From: Prescottella subtropica
GTDB lineage: Bacteria; Actinomycetota; Actinomycetes; Mycobacteriales; Mycobacteriaceae
Assembly: GCF_005434945.1 (NCBI RefSeq)
Contig: NZ_SKCH01000014.1
Coordinates: forward strand, 1-64,000
Length of the DNA: 64,000 nucleotides
Reading direction: 5' to 3'
The notes beneath the pieces were generated by a model that was given only the letters and a program-made list of their open reading frames with translations, did not search any database and was not told where the DNA came from. Position numbers and translations under genes: made by a program. The number at the start of each line of letters is the position of its first letter. Positions within the stretch are counted from its first letter, which is position 1. Below are positions 52,947 to 60,744 of this stretch, piece by piece.

Positions 52947-54749
52947 TCAGATGGATTGCCGGTGGCCGTAGTACTCGTGGTCCTCGTTGTAGCCGCCGTG
53001 GCCGCCGCCGACCTCGGAGAAGTGCCGGACGAACTCGATCGCGCCGACCCATTTGACGTGTTTGAAGCCGTGCTGGAGTTCGTTGCGCAGCCGTAGCGGC
53101 GCCCCGTGATCGAACGTGAGGGGTTCGTCGTTCATGTCGTACGCGAGCATCGTCAGGTGGTGGCTCATCTGTTCGATCGGGTGGGCGTCGTAGTAGGTGC
53201 CGCCGTCGGAGCCGTCGGCGAGCGAGTAGAACACCACCCATTTCGCCTCGGGTAGCGGCTGGACGAGGTCGAGGATCGTCTGCATCGACACCCCACCCCA
53301 TTTCGCGACCCCGGACCAGCCCTGGATGCAGAAGTGCTGCGTGGTCTGCTCGTGGTGGGACAGCGCGTGCAGGTCGGCGAGGGACAGTTCGACGGGGTGC
53401 TCGACGAGCCCGAAGACCCGCAGCCGGTAGTCCCGGAAGTCGGTCTCCGCCAAGTGCTTGTACTCGGCGCTGTCGGGGGTGGTGCCGTTGGGCCACAGGT
53501 ACGGCGAGATGTCGTCGTCGGTGTAGGCGCCGGGCTTCGGGTTCACGTACTCGAACAGCCGCTGGAACGGCCCGATCAACGCGTATCCGACGCGCTGCAC
53601 CACGCGTGGATGCCGGAACGTGAACGGGGTCGCGGCAACCCACGCGACGACCGTCACGGTCATCGCGACGCAGAAGACGACGAACCCGATCCACGAGTCG
53701 TCGTCGCGTCCGGCGAACATGTGGTTGAGGTTCCGCAGCGCGCTCGTCGTCACCACGAACGTGACGTGGATGATGATGAACTGCACGAACCACAGCATCA
53801 CCAGGAAGTGGATCGAGCGCGCGAACTGGATGTTGAGGGGTTTGCTGATCCACGGGAACCGGGTCGACAGGGCCGGCGACATCGCCAGCCCGGACAGCAC
53901 CGCGAGCGGCGCGAACACGAACACCGTGAGGAAATAGGTGAGCAGCTGCAGGCTGTTGTAGACGATCCAGCCGTTGTCGGGTGGCCAGTCCAGCGACAGG
54001 TAGCGGACCAGGACGGTCACCGCGTTCGGGAAGACTTCCCAACTGGACGGCACCAGATGCCGCCACTGCCCGGTCGTGAACAGCAGCACGAAGAACACGA
54101 TCCCGTTGAGCAGCCACAGCACGTCGGCGCCGAGATGCCACCAGCGGGCCAGGCCGATCGAGTGCCGGATGCCCGGCAGCCCCACCTGGGCGGGCAGGCC
54201 GACGGAATCCTCCTTCGCGGTCCACACGCGACCCTTCGGCACCCGGTGCTGGACGCGCAGCCACTCCTTGTCGGGGGTGCAGTCGCGGGTGAAGTACAGC
54301 CGCGGATGGTCGACGAAGATCTGCAGACCGGACCGGATGATGAACGTCATCAGGAACAGGTTGAAGAAGTGCTGCCACTGCACCCAGGCCGGGAAGCCCT
54401 GGTGTTCCTCGAGTTCGGCGGGCACGTGGGTGCCCGGATGCCGCACCATGAAGTCCTGCATCGCCGGGATGTTGTGGACGCCCTTGGCGATCGCGACGGC
54501 GGTGATGATCGCGACGAATCCGATCGGCAGCAGCCACAGGACGTTGAACCATCTGTCGCGGCCGATGCGCAGGCGGGGGGCGATCCCGCCGGTGTGCGGG
54601 ATGCGCCCGGCCCAGGTGTCGGGATCGAGGACGTCGTCGCCGGACTCGAGCCTCGGACGATGATCGGAAACGGAGGTGTTGCCCGCCCCACGGGCATCCG
54701 GTGTGGAACCGGAGGGTCGATCAGGGGCAGGGCGATCGACATGGCCCAT
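52947..54749 (-). CDS. Molybdopterin-dependent oxidoreductase fused to a cytochrome b-like membrane domain (Rv0218-like)
   Basis: The 600-residue protein has about five transmembrane helices (residues 55-400) in a cytochrome b561-like module with histidines (WQHFFNLFLM, IHFLVMLWFVQFIIIHV), then a sulfite-oxidase-type molybdopterin domain (about residues 420-580) with the Mo-ligand cysteine in TQHFCIQGWSGVAKWGG. It should oxidise or reduce a small substrate and pass electrons to or from the membrane. There is no Tat signal at the N-terminus. TAACGT lies 7 nt before ATG 54749. The substrate is unknown. Confidence 0.88.
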   Translation of the reverse strand: MGHVDRPAPDRPSGSTPDARGAGNTSVSDHRPRLESGDDVLDPDTWAGRIPHTGGIAPRLRIGRDRWFNVLWLLPIGFVAIITAVAIAKGVHNIPAMQDFMVRHPGTHVPAELEEHQGFPAWVQWQHFFNLFLMTFIIRSGLQIFVDHPRLYFTRDCTPDKEWLRVQHRVPKGRVWTAKEDSVGLPAQVGLPGIRHSIGLARWWHLGADVLWLLNGIVFFVLLFTTGQWRHLVPSSWEVFPNAVTVLVRYLSLDWPPDNGWIVYNSLQLLTYFLTVFVFAPLAVLSGLAMSPALSTRFPWISKPLNIQFARSIHFLVMLWFVQFIIIHVTFVVTTSALRNLNHMFAGRDDDSWIGFVVFCVAMTVTVVAWVAATPFTFRHPRVVQRVGYALIGPFQRLFEYVNPKPGAYTDDDISPYLWPNGTTPDSAEYKHLAETDFRDYRLRVFGLVEHPVELSLADLHALSHHEQTTQHFCIQGWSGVAKWGGVSMQTILDLVQPLPEAKWVVFYSLADGSDGGTYYDAHPIEQMSHHLTMLAYDMNDEPLTFDHGAPLRLRNELQHGFKHVKWVGAIEFVRHFSEVGGGHGGYNEDHEYYGHRQSI

Positions 54750-54759
54750 GACCTCGACG

Positions 54760-55092
54760 TTACGCCGCCAGAGCGTCGTGTACGAGCAGGGCGGATACCC
54801 CGACCAGGGCGATGCTGCCGACGGTGACGGTGCCGACGAACGCCCCGATCGACGCACCGACCATCGCGCCGCCGACGGCTGCGGCGACGGATTCGGGGAG
54901 CAGGATGCCGGTCACGGCGGTTCCGGTCCCGCCGACGACGGCGCCGACCGCGGCGCCGACGACGGTGCCGGTGAGACTGCCGAGCGCCACGGCCGCTGAG
55001 ATCGTGTCGGCGGCCCCGGACATCCGGGACGGGGTCGGGGTCAGCTGCGGCAGTGTCGGTGTTGCAACGGTGAAGGTGACGGTGGTGGACAT
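54760..55092 (-). CDS. Small glycine-rich membrane protein
   Basis: The 110-residue protein has two long hydrophobic, glycine-zipper-like helices (GTVVGAAVGAVVGG and AAAVGGAMVGASIGAFVG). No family is recognised for certain. GAAGGG lies 9 nt before the ATG. It is 10 nt upstream of the molybdopterin oxidoreductase start in the same direction, though that gene has its own promoter within this 3' end. It may be co-transcribed. Confidence 0.65.
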   Translation of the reverse strand: MSTTVTFTVATPTLPQLTPTPSRMSGAADTISAAVALGSLTGTVVGAAVGAVVGGTGTAVTGILLPESVAAAVGGAMVGASIGAFVGTVTVGSIALVGVSALLVHDALAA

Positions 55093-55329
55093 GACGGCGA
55101 CCCTTCGGTCGTCCGCGCCGCGGGCGCGGTCGGATGGGGACTGAGACTGTGACCGGACTTCATGGCGTCCCCACCTCCTCGGGTCGTGACATGTCGCGGC
55201 ACGTGACGTGCCGATGCATGTCCAGGATGGCACCGGTGGGGCCGCGGCGCACCCCACCGGGATGCCGTTGACGGTGCCCGGGAGGACTGGTTGGCTCGAA
55301 CACACGCCCCGATCGTGGGAGGGAACGCG
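55093..55329. other. Divergent intergenic region, 237 bp
   Basis: The region separates two divergent genes and holds their promoters. GGGAGGG (about 55317) serves the DUF488 gene. I see no clear inverted repeat or RNA element. Confidence 0.5.
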
Positions 55330-55707
55330 ATGTCGACGAAGTCGGAACATGTCCAGGTACGCCGGATCTACGAGGATCCGGACCCCGACGACGGCACCCG
55401 GGTGCTCGTCGACCGGATCTGGCCGCGCGGCATGAGCAAGGACCGCGCCCACCTCGACGAGTGGTGCAAGAAGATCGCGCCGTCGACCGATCTGCGCAAG
55501 TGGTACGGGCACGAACCCGGCCGGTTCGACGAGTTCACCCGCCGCTACCTCGACGAACTCACCGAACCCGAGCATGCGGCCGCCGTGGACCATCTGCGGG
55601 ACCTCGCCCGCGACCACACCCTGACTCTGCTCACCGCTTCGAAGGCGGTCGACATCAGCGAGGCGACGGTGCTCGCGGACGTGGTCTCGGGCCGGACGTC
55701 GTCGTGA
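55330..55707 (+). CDS. DUF488 family protein
   Basis: The 125-residue protein has the DUF488 motif DDGTRVLVDRIWPRGMSKDR at the N-terminus, followed by APSTDLRKWYGHEPGRFDEF and LTLLTASKAVD. Function of this widespread family is unknown. GGGAGGG lies 7 nt before ATG 55330. It converges on the patatin gene, with 4 nt between the stops. Confidence 0.88.
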   Translation: MSTKSEHVQVRRIYEDPDPDDGTRVLVDRIWPRGMSKDRAHLDEWCKKIAPSTDLRKWYGHEPGRFDEFTRRYLDELTEPEHAAAVDHLRDLARDHTLTLLTASKAVDISEATVLADVVSGRTSS

Positions 55708-55711
55708 CGGG

Positions 55712-56866
55712 TCATCCGTCGCCGGTGCTCGTACCGAGCAGGTGCCGCGCGTGCCGGCGTCCCAGTCGGGCCGCGCGCCGGGTGAACGCCGGATCGAAGA
55801 ACAGGTAGCTGAGCAGGTTGCCGTGGTCGTCGGGATCCCCGCCGATCAGCCGGGACAGCATCCACATCGACGGATTGCGAGCCATGCCGAACGTTCCGTA
55901 GCGGGTGCGGAACGCGTCGTCGGCGAGCGCGGCGATGTCGCCGCGCCGGTCGGCCGGGGGACCGGCGAACACGATGTCGACCGGGTCGGGGGCGCCGGCG
56001 AGTCGGTGCAGATCCTCGATCATCCGGTCGGCGAGCAGCACCCGCATCGCCAGCGCCCCTACCGCGTACACGTCGGGTTGCACGCCGTCACCGGCCGGTT
56101 CGCCGTGGGTCCGGCCCCGGGCCCGCGGCGGCGGGGACACGGTCCGGGTCATCGGCTGGGTCGCGACCACTCCGAGCCGGTCGCAGCCGAACGCGATCGC
56201 AGGGCTCAGCGGTGCGTTCAGGCGCAGGCCGCCGTCGACGTACCAGCCGGTCCAGCGTTCCGGTTCACGCACCTGCACGGGCCGGAACAGCAGTGGCACC
56301 GCCGCCGACGCCAGCACGTGGTCGACGGTGAGCCGGGTCTCGACGTACGTGATGTCGCGTCCGGTGTCGGGCGGCGGCAACGGCACCGACGGGTGCTTCT
56401 CGACGAACACGACGGTGCCGCCCGTCGCGACGGATGTGGTGGTCACCGCGACCGCGGCCACGAGGCCGTCGTCGACGTTACGGTGCAGTGTGTCGAGCGG
56501 CAGCCACTCCGACAGCCGTCCCCGCAGGCGCTCGGTGTCGAGCAGGCTCGGCAGTCGGGTACGGACACCGGTCAGCTGCCCCAGGTAGCGGGCGCCGGTA
56601 TCGATGCCGCTGGCGAGGCCGAACACGTCGTGCAGGCGCACCGCCGACCACGTCTCGGTGAGCTGGGTGACCGCCTCGACCGGGGTGAGATGGGTGAGTC
56701 CGGCGAGGGCGACGACGTTGAGGGCGCCCGCGCTGGTGCCGACGAACACGCTCGGCCGCGGCCCGGTCGACGCCATCCACGGCACGAGTTCCGACAGGGC
56801 GCCCGCCTCGTACGCGCCGCGCGCCCCGGCGCCCGCGACGACCAGGCCGGTCCGGTGCGCCGTCAC
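55712..56866 (-). CDS. Patatin-like phospholipase
   Basis: The 384-residue protein has the three patatin motifs: a glycine-rich oxyanion loop GAGARGAYEAG (about residue 11), nucleophile elbow GTSAG (about 42) and catalytic aspartate in VDGG (about 200). It should hydrolyse acyl esters of membrane lipids. Its GTG overlaps the stop of the lipoprotein gene (GTGA), so translation is coupled. No signal peptide is visible, so it is probably cytoplasmic or membrane-peripheral. Confidence 0.9.
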   Translation of the reverse strand: MTAHRTGLVVAGAGARGAYEAGALSELVPWMASTGPRPSVFVGTSAGALNVVALAGLTHLTPVEAVTQLTETWSAVRLHDVFGLASGIDTGARYLGQLTGVRTRLPSLLDTERLRGRLSEWLPLDTLHRNVDDGLVAAVAVTTTSVATGGTVVFVEKHPSVPLPPPDTGRDITYVETRLTVDHVLASAAVPLLFRPVQVREPERWTGWYVDGGLRLNAPLSPAIAFGCDRLGVVATQPMTRTVSPPPRARGRTHGEPAGDGVQPDVYAVGALAMRVLLADRMIEDLHRLAGAPDPVDIVFAGPPADRRGDIAALADDAFRTRYGTFGMARNPSMWMLSRLIGGDPDDHGNLLSYLFFDPAFTRRAARLGRRHARHLLGTSTGDG

Positions 56867-57120
56867 GGGGCAGGCGGGACGGCGGTCGGGGGGACGGGGC
56901 CATGGATCTGGCCCTCGTCGAACGGACCCCACCGACTGGTCGTCGGTGTGCTCGGCTGGGGGTTGCCCGGATCGATCGTCTCGGTCGGGGTGGTGGACGG
57001 GTCGATGTCCGGTGGCGGGTCTGCCACGGTGCGGCAGCCGCCCAGTGCCGCCGCGGCGACCACGGCGAGTGCGGCAGCGAGGCAGCGGGTCCGGCAGGGG
57101 GCGTCGAACGGTCGGCTCAT
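56863..57120 (-). CDS. Small proline-rich lipoprotein
   Basis: The 85-residue protein has a signal peptide ending in a lipobox ALGGC (Cys about residue 27), then a Pro/Thr-rich mature part (DPSTTPTETIDPGNP, VPPTAVPPAP). No known domain. AAGGA lies 8 nt before ATG 57120. It overlaps the patatin gene by 4 nt, which suggests a functional pair, perhaps as an outer anchor or regulator, but this is inference. Confidence 0.75.
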   Translation of the reverse strand: MSRPFDAPCRTRCLAAALAVVAAAALGGCRTVADPPPDIDPSTTPTETIDPGNPQPSTPTTSRWGPFDEGQIHGPVPPTAVPPAP

Positions 57121-57191
57121 GACGGTGTCCTTCGAGCCGGTGCCTCCCACTTCCAGGAGGCCCTCGTCTCCTACCTTGGCACTCGACAGGC

Positions 57192-57223
57192 TCGGCCCTC
57201 AACCGATTCGGCCCTCAACCGAT
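57192..57223 (-). repeat. Perfect 16-bp tandem duplication at the amidase stop
   Basis: TCGGCCCTCAACCGAT is present twice in direct succession (57192-57207 and 57208-57223). The amidase stop codon (57215-57217) lies in the copy nearest the gene, so the second copy is outside the coding frame. This looks like a recent slip duplication. Confidence 0.85.
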
Positions 57224-58525
57224 GATGCCGGCAGCTTTCGCGGCAAGTGCGAGCACGTCGCGGTCCCGCCCGGCCGGGCCGATCACCGACAGCCCGACCG
57301 GCAACCCGTCGGTGCGCACCGGAACCGTGACGGCCGGCAGCCCGGCGACGGCCGCGATCGACGTCAGCAGGCCGGTGGTCCGCAACTGGGCGGCGACACG
57401 GACATTCGCCGGATCGTCGGTCGTCGACGGGGCCGGTGACGCGGTCGCCGGCACGAGCAGCACCCGGTCGCCGACGACGTCGTGGACGACGCGTGCCGCC
57501 GCCTCCACCTCGGCGAGACCCCGCCGGTACGTCGACTCCGACACCTTCGCCGCGTCGAGGAAGTTCGCGCGGGCCTCGTCGCCGAGCGACCCGGTCGCCG
57601 TCGACACCCAACCGCCGTACTGCTGCCACGCCTCGTATCCCTGCACCGCGCGGACGGCGTCGTACCAGTCCGGCAGGGCCGCGATGTCGAGGTCCGTCTC
57701 CGTCAGTGCCGGCAGCCCCGACCGCCGCCACCGGGTCAGGGCGCCGTCGATCGCGGGCGCGACGACCGCGTCCGCGACGGCGACGACACCGGTCGAGACG
57801 ACCGCGGCATCGAACGGTCGTGCGGGCGCCGCCGGCAACAGCACGTCACCGACCGCGGCGAGTGTCGCGGCATCCGCGCAGACCCAGCCGACGGTGTCGA
57901 ACGTCCGGGACAGCGGCAGCATGCCGACCGCGGACACCGCGTCGCGGGTGGGGACGAACCCGAACAGGCCCTGATAGGCGGCCGGGATCTGCACCGAACC
58001 GGTGGTGCCGGGGCCGAGGCCTACCGTCGCGGTGCCGCGGGCCACGGCGGTCGCCGCCCCGGAGGTCGCGCCGCCGGGAATCCGGCCCGGCGCCGCCGGA
58101 TTCGGCGGGGTGCCGTAGACGGCGTTGATGCCGGTGTGCCCGAACCCGAAGTCGACGGTCTGCGCGATACCGGCCACGCGTCCACCGGCGGCGAGCAACC
58201 GGGCGACGGCGTCCGCGGTGCCGGTTTCCACCGCGGCCTGCCCGAGCCACCGCGGGTTACCGGCCCCGACCCGCTGCCCGCGGATCGTGAACAGGTCGGT
58301 GACCGCGACGGTCGCCCCGTCGGTCGCCCCGGTGCCCGTCGCACCGACGAGCGGGTCTCCCTGGATCCGCCACGTCGCCGGATCCCCGGCCACGACGTTC
58401 CCGCCGGGCAGCGGCGGCACCCCCGGATCGCGCAGTCCGGCACCACATCCGGTGAGCAGTGCCGCACCGCCGAGCATGCCGGCCCGCAGGAACGTGCGAC
58501 GGCCGAGGAGCGGGAACTCGGGCAT
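57215..58525 (-). CDS. Exported amidase-family lipoprotein with degenerate catalytic site
   Basis: The 436-residue protein begins with a twin-arginine and lipobox signal (GRRTFLRAGMLGGAALLTGC), so it is exported by Tat and lipidated. The rest is the amidase-signature fold: PGGATSGAATAVARG and GPGTTGSVQIPA match the glycine/serine region, with the nucleophilic Ser kept in TTGS. The usual lysine of the Ser-cisSer-Lys triad (VKD) is replaced by Thr in VTDLFT. Activity is doubtful. GGAGG lies 4 nt before the ATG. It follows the gulonolactone dehydrogenase gene by 20 nt. Confidence 0.85.
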   Translation of the reverse strand: MPEFPLLGRRTFLRAGMLGGAALLTGCGAGLRDPGVPPLPGGNVVAGDPATWRIQGDPLVGATGTGATDGATVAVTDLFTIRGQRVGAGNPRWLGQAAVETGTADAVARLLAAGGRVAGIAQTVDFGFGHTGINAVYGTPPNPAAPGRIPGGATSGAATAVARGTATVGLGPGTTGSVQIPAAYQGLFGFVPTRDAVSAVGMLPLSRTFDTVGWVCADAATLAAVGDVLLPAAPARPFDAAVVSTGVVAVADAVVAPAIDGALTRWRRSGLPALTETDLDIAALPDWYDAVRAVQGYEAWQQYGGWVSTATGSLGDEARANFLDAAKVSESTYRRGLAEVEAAARVVHDVVGDRVLLVPATASPAPSTTDDPANVRVAAQLRTTGLLTSIAAVAGLPAVTVPVRTDGLPVGLSVIGPAGRDRDVLALAAKAAGIIG

Positions 58526-58545
58526 GGGGCCTCCGGGGCTACCGG

Positions 58546-59865
58546 TCAGGCCAGGACCTGCCGGAGGTAGTCGTTGTCGAACGTCCGCGACGGATCGTAC
58601 TTGTCCCGGACGGTGCAGAAGTCGTCGAAACGCGCATACGTGGGACGCAGATCCGCGGCGGTGCGGCCGTGCATCTTGCCCCAGTGCGGACGCCCGTCGA
58701 CGGCGCGGGCGATGGCCTCGACCGCGTCGAAGTACTCGCGGTGGTCCCGCCGGTGGTACTGGTGGACCGCGATGTACGCGCTGTCGCGGCCGTGTGCGGT
58801 GGACATCCACACGTCGTCGGCCGGCGCGAACCGCACCTCGACGGGGAACGCGACTCGACTGCCGGATCGATCCAGCCAGGCGCCGATCTCGCGGAGCGTG
58901 TCGGTCACCGCGGCCTGCGGGATCGCGTACTCCATCTCCCGGAACTTCACGCGGCGCGGCGACGCGAACACGCGGTAGCTGCGGTCGGTGAACTCGCGCG
59001 CCGACAGCACCCGCGCCGAGATCTGGTTGATCTGCGGGATCATCGCGGGAAACAGGGTCGACGCCCGGTTGATGCCCTCGAACACGGTGTTGGACAGCAG
59101 TTCGTCGTCGATGTAGCCGCTGATCCGGCCCACCGGGCGCAGCGGGGTGTCGCCGGGCAGTCGGGTGTTGCGCTTGGTGAGGACCCGGTCGGTGTGCGGG
59201 AACCAGTAGAACTCGAAGTGGTCGACCGTCGCCAGGTCGTGCGCGAGACCGTCGAGGGTCTCGTCGAGCCGGGCCGGGCCCTCGACCGCGCGCATCACGT
59301 ACGCCGGCTGCACCGCGAGATCGAGTGTGGTGACGATGCCGAGCGCACCGAGACCGATCTTCGCGGCCTGGTAGAGGTCCGGGTTCTCGGTGTCCGAGCA
59401 GTCGGCGACGCTGCCGTCGGCCAGCACGATCTGCAGGCCCCGGATCAGTGTCGCCAGGCCGCCGAATCGGGCGCCGGTGCCGTGGGTGCCGGTGGCCAGC
59501 GCCCCCGCGATCGACTGCACGTCGATGTCGCCGAGGTTGATCATCGCGAGTCCGCGGGCCCACAGCTGCTCGTTGAGGCTGTGCAGCCGGGTGCCCGCCC
59601 ACACGGTCGCGACGGGCCCCTCCGGGGTGTCGCGCACCGACTCGATCCCGGACAGGTTGTCCAGGTTCACGAGAACACCGTCGGTGACGGCGACCCCGGT
59701 GAACGAATGGCCGGCCCCCACGGCCTTGACGCGCAGTCCCTGCTCGGTCGCGTCCGCTGTCAGCATGCCCAGTTCCGCCACCGATCGCGGAGTCGCGAAT
59801 CGGCGCGGTGTCGACGAGTGGGTCCCCGCCCAGTTGCGCCACGTGTCTTCTGTCACCTGGGTCAC
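58546..59865 (-). CDS. FAD-linked L-gulono-1,4-lactone dehydrogenase (Rv1771-like)
   Basis: The 439-residue protein has a VAO-type FAD domain (VKAVGAGHSFTGVAVTDG, GTHGTGARFGGLATLIRG) and a C-terminal arabinono-lactone oxidase domain ending in RPHWGKMH, the signature of gulonolactone/arabinonolactone enzymes. M. tuberculosis Rv1771 is an L-gulono-1,4-lactone dehydrogenase. The start is GTG 59865, next to an operator-like repeat. It forms an operon with the amidase and faces a tetR gene. Confidence 0.9.
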   Translation of the reverse strand: MTQVTEDTWRNWAGTHSSTPRRFATPRSVAELGMLTADATEQGLRVKAVGAGHSFTGVAVTDGVLVNLDNLSGIESVRDTPEGPVATVWAGTRLHSLNEQLWARGLAMINLGDIDVQSIAGALATGTHGTGARFGGLATLIRGLQIVLADGSVADCSDTENPDLYQAAKIGLGALGIVTTLDLAVQPAYVMRAVEGPARLDETLDGLAHDLATVDHFEFYWFPHTDRVLTKRNTRLPGDTPLRPVGRISGYIDDELLSNTVFEGINRASTLFPAMIPQINQISARVLSAREFTDRSYRVFASPRRVKFREMEYAIPQAAVTDTLREIGAWLDRSGSRVAFPVEVRFAPADDVWMSTAHGRDSAYIAVHQYHRRDHREYFDAVEAIARAVDGRPHWGKMHGRTAADLRPTYARFDDFCTVRDKYDPSRTFDNDYLRQVLA

Positions 59866-59871
59866 TATTCA

Positions 59872-59889
59872 CCTGGACGGTCGTCCAGG
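59872..59889. promoter_or_regulatory. Candidate TetR operator between GulDH operon and tetR
   Basis: CCTGGACG-gt-CGTCCAGG is a perfect 8-bp inverted repeat with a 2-nt centre. It ends 7 nt upstream of the GulDH GTG and lies 45 nt before the tetR ATG. The place and symmetry suit binding by the adjacent TetR, controlling both directions. Confidence 0.75.
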
Positions 59890-59933
59890 CAAATGAAACG
59901 CGAAAATTCGGTCGCGAGACTTACGATCAGGGG

Positions 59934-60731
59934 ATGCTGAACCGACTCCCCGCGGAAGAACGCCGCGCCCAACTCGTCGAAGCTGCACTCACGATCGCCG
60001 AGCGGGGTGGCATCGCGACGGTGACGATCCGCGCGGTCGCCGAGGAGGCCGGTGTCTCGCTCGGTGTCGTGCACTACTGCTTCGAGAGCAAGGAAGCGCT
60101 GATCGCGGCGATGGCCGAGAGCCTGGTCCTGCAGCTCAGCGGCGGCATGCGGGTGACGTTCGCGTCGGTGTGGGATGCCCGTGAGCTCAGTGGTCTGCAG
60201 GATCTGCGCGAGGTCCTGCACACCGGACTGACCGCGATGTGGTCGCTGCTCGAGGCGTTCGCCGACCGGCAGTTGCTCACGTACGAGATCACCGCCTATG
60301 CGCTGCGGCACCGCGCTGCCGGCGCGCCGATGGCCGGCAGTGTCGCCGACGAGCAGTACCGCGTCATGGACACCGAGGCCACCGTGTTCCTCGAGGAGGC
60401 CGGTCGCCGCACGGGATGTACGTGGACCGATCCGGTCGCCGCGATCGCCCGGTTCGCGCTCGCCGTCATCGACGGCATCGTGCTGCGGTGGCTCGTCGAC
60501 CGGGACAGCGACGCGATCCTCACCGAACTCGACGATCTGGTGCGGATCGTGGCAAGCAAGGCGACCGAGGCCGAGCCGAGCAGTGTGACCGAGGCCGAGC
60601 CGAGCAGTGTGACCGAGGCCGAGCCGAGCAGTGTGACCGAGGCCGAGCCGAGCAGTGTGACCGAGGCCGAGCCGAGCAGTGTGACCGAGGCCGACGCCGA
60701 ATTCGATCTGGACAATAGTTCAGGAGAGTGA
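59934..60731 (+). CDS. TetR-family regulator with repeat-containing acidic tail
   Basis: The 265-residue protein has the TetR HTH (residues 24-52, TVTIRAVAEEAGVSLGVVHY) and a ligand domain with YCFESKEALIAAMAES. Beyond the usual fold, from about residue 211, comes a tail of five perfect TEAEPSSV repeats and an acidic end. TACGAT lies 6 nt before ATG 59934. It probably represses the divergent GulDH-amidase operon through the repeat at 59872-59889 and reads into the next three genes. Confidence 0.88.
   Translation: MLNRLPAEERRAQLVEAALTIAERGGIATVTIRAVAEEAGVSLGVVHYCFESKEALIAAMAESLVLQLSGGMRVTFASVWDARELSGLQDLREVLHTGLTAMWSLLEAFADRQLLTYEITAYALRHRAAGAPMAGSVADEQYRVMDTEATVFLEEAGRRTGCTWTDPVAAIARFALAVIDGIVLRWLVDRDSDAILTELDDLVRIVASKATEAEPSSVTEAEPSSVTEAEPSSVTEAEPSSVTEAEPSSVTEADAEFDLDNSSGE
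60564..60683 (+). repeat. Five-copy 24-bp tandem repeat in tetR
   Basis: The unit ACCGAGGCCGAGCCGAGCAG plus TGTG is present in five perfect copies (60564-60683), followed by a partial sixth. It is in frame (8 codons), so copy changes alter tail length without breaking the protein. Perfect identity implies recent expansion, as in variable minisatellites. Confidence 0.95.
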
Positions 60732-60744
60732 TCGACTGGTCGGC

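Noticed and set aside
52645-52950. CTG at 52950 as true start of the GlsB gene
   Set aside because: It touches the stop of the upstream gene, lacks a ribosome site, and would ignore the good GAAAGGA-GTG start.
60564-60683. CRISPR array
   Set aside because: The units touch each other without spacers and are in frame in tetR.
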